A program made the translations under genes and the position numbers. From Mauremys mutica (taxonomy: Eukaryota; Chordata; Testudines; Geoemydidae), in contig NC_059087.1 in the NCBI RefSeq assembly GCF_020497125.1, positions 20,679,925-20,743,924 of the forward strand: DNA of 64,000 bases, in the 5' to 3' direction. Positions 62,721-64,000 of this stretch are shown here, piece after piece (the stretch's first letter is position 1; each line of letters opens with the position of its first letter). The notes beneath the pieces were generated by a model that was not told the DNA's origin, searched no databases, and saw only the letters and a program-made list of their open reading frames with translations.

Positions 62721-64000
62721 TGGACCTGTAGGCTCTAAAGCTTTACATACATTGTTTTACATTGCAGTTATTTGTTTGTACATAGTTCTGTATTTGTAAG
62801 TTCAACGTTCATGATAGAGATTGCACTGCAGCACTTGTATTAGGTGAATTGAAAAATGCTATTTGTTTTTTACAGTGCAAATATTTATAATCAAAAATAA
62901 AGTGAGCACTTTTGTATTCTGTGTTGTAATTGAAATCAATATATTTGAAAATCTAGAAGGCATCCAAAATATTTAAATATGGTGTTCTGTTATTAACAGC
63001 GCAATTAATCACGATTAATTTTTGTAATCACTTGACAGCTGTACTTCTGGCTGTAGCTGGTTATTGGTAGTCTGCATAAGTCTATCTTCTTGATCTCAAT
63101 AATTGAAAGATGAAATTTGGAGATAGTGCTAAAGTTAAGAAACTTGGTGTCATATTTGATAACACTTTTCCAAGAAAGGACCAAATGTGGTCTTGTTATA
63201 AAAATATTTGTTCTCCAGGCTGTGCTTTTGATTTATCCTACATGACACAAGAGCAGCATGTGTCCCTGGCACCACAAGGCTTGATTGTCTCTGTGCAGAG
63301 TAGCTTCTGGATCTTGCTCAGAATGCAGCTACACTATTAATCGCTGGTAGGGCTTAGTACTCAACATCTAAAAAAAGTTAGGCTTCTAGCCCTTGTGACT
63401 GAAGTGCTGTGAAGCATGAATTAAATGTCAGTGGGGTCTTGCTAAGTCTAAAACAATAACTGAGGTGTGAGCTTCCTCATTTACCTCATTTGGGTCGACT
63501 CTGAAGCCTACTGATTGTAATGTAAATGTCAGATTAAATAGTTCTTTTCTGTTGTAATAATGTTTAGCCAAGTGTTTCTGATAAAATAAGAGTCAGTGGA
63601 CTAATCCCAAACTCTCTTCTACATATTCTTTGGTGTCAAAATCCCCAGCTTCCCCTTCTGATCTGCTACAGTCTCCAGTAGCCTTGACTGCTACGCTGCC
63701 CTTATGGAATGTTGGTACAAAAAGCACACTGGAAATCTAGGAATAAAGTAAGACTGAATTTAATATCAAATTAATAGAATGGATCCTGATCCAACTGTGA
63801 ATATGAAAACCTGTTTAAGCTTATTTGACATTTCTGCAGAATTTTCAGTCTTGCCACCAAAGCAGGTGATAAACTTGAATCCAGCTTGCTACAGGGTTCA
63901 CAGGGTTTTGTGCACTGGCTTAAGCATTAAAAAAATATAAGTATTGTTAGGTGACTGATTGCTAGAGTTTTCTTTTAGGCCAAGAGTGTTTTTACTACTT

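Larger units (their letters stand above)
58494..63043 (+). mobile_element. hAT element with very long inverted arms, nested insertions
   Basis: Begins TAGGGCTGTCAA and ends TTGACAGCTGTA. The flanks CTTATGGC (58486-58493) and CTTCTGGC (63044-63051) match at 7 of 8, fitting a hAT duplication. The right arm 62505-63043 pairs with the left arm made of 58494-58700, 61435-61507 and 61698-62027. The middle, 62028-62504, holds the transposase remnant. A CR1 (58701-61434) and a MITE (61508-61697) were inserted later into the left arm. Without them the element is about 1.6 kb. Confidence 0.85.
31600..64000 (+). other. MED15: MED15 gene (5' part, exons 1-9)
   Basis: Subunit of the Mediator tail (also PCQAP/ARC105), a nuclear coactivator linking transcription factors such as SREBPs and SMAD2/3 to RNA polymerase II (family knowledge). 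Nine coding exons total 1278 nt (426 codons) and join in phase with GT-AG junctions. Residues 8-78 form the KIX three-helix domain (MDVSGQETDWRS, EEAMRKAGVAHNKSSKDME, LVARLIIHFRDIHNKKSQ). A glycine/proline/methionine-rich linker follows (79-150), then a glutamine-rich region (about 150-385) coded by mixed CAG and CAA. The conserved C-terminal part is absent from the window. The 3' boundary here is simply the window edge. Confidence 0.95.
56154..64000 (+). other. MED15 intron 9 (to window edge)
   Basis: At least 7.8 kb. I looked for the next exon (expected to start VSQSSL-like) and did not find it. It holds a CR1 3' scrap at 57062-57125 and the nested hAT element at 58494-63043. In 57.2-58.4 kb and 63.1-64.0 kb I see nothing recognisable. 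Confidence 0.8.

Noticed and set aside
63838..63871. Exon-like segment between TTTCTGCAG and GTGATAAAC
   Set aside because: The reading NFQSCHQS does not resemble the MED15 sequence expected next, and its length is not compatible with a phase-0 exon joined to a phase-0 neighbour.

Overview
This window is vertebrate nuclear DNA, most likely from a turtle. It shows spliced genes with long introns, CpG-island promoters, and interspersed repeats typical of sauropsids: a CR1 LINE with its ATTCTATGATT-type tail, MIR/CORE-type SINEs, many hAT-type elements with 8-bp target duplications, and a SINE containing 'GTGGCACCTTAGAGACTAAC' that I associate with turtles. The species call rests on repeat recognition from memory, not on a search.

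Three conserved protein-coding genes are present. CRKL is on the minus strand; only its first coding exon (SH2 domain, 2147-2460) is inside, with its CpG island upstream. KLHL22 is on the minus strand and complete: six coding exons between 24036 and 13244 join in phase into a 638-residue BTB-BACK-Kelch protein, with a non-coding first exon proposed in the CpG island at 27.2-27.8 kb. MED15 is on the plus strand and partial: nine coding exons from 31680 to 56153 give the first 426 residues (KIX domain plus glutamine-rich region), and the rest lies beyond the right edge. KLHL22 and MED15 are divergent, with about 3.8 kb between their promoters. In human all three genes lie in 22q11.2, so the group is an old neighbourhood rather than a functional operon. 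The proteins work in different processes: tyrosine-kinase adaptor signalling, CUL3 ubiquitin ligase targeting, and Mediator-dependent transcription.

Layout: 1-2146 CRKL intron 1; 2.05-3.26 kb CRKL exon 1 and CpG island; 3.3-12.5 kb intergenic DNA with hAT-type elements; 12.55-27.74 kb KLHL22; 27.8-31.3 kb intergenic DNA with a pair of ancient collinear repeat copies; 31.25-32.26 kb MED15 CpG island; 31.68-64.0 kb MED15 with repeat-laden introns.

No new multi-gene system is visible. The most unusual structures are in the transposons: a hAT element in MED15 intron 9 with inverted arms of more than 500 bp whose left arm holds an antisense copy of the transposase 3' end, itself interrupted by a CR1 and a MITE; two fold-back SINE insertions with target duplications that look like twin-priming inversions; and a MITE in MED15 intron 2 interrupted by a palindromic MITE and by an unidentified GC-rich segment.
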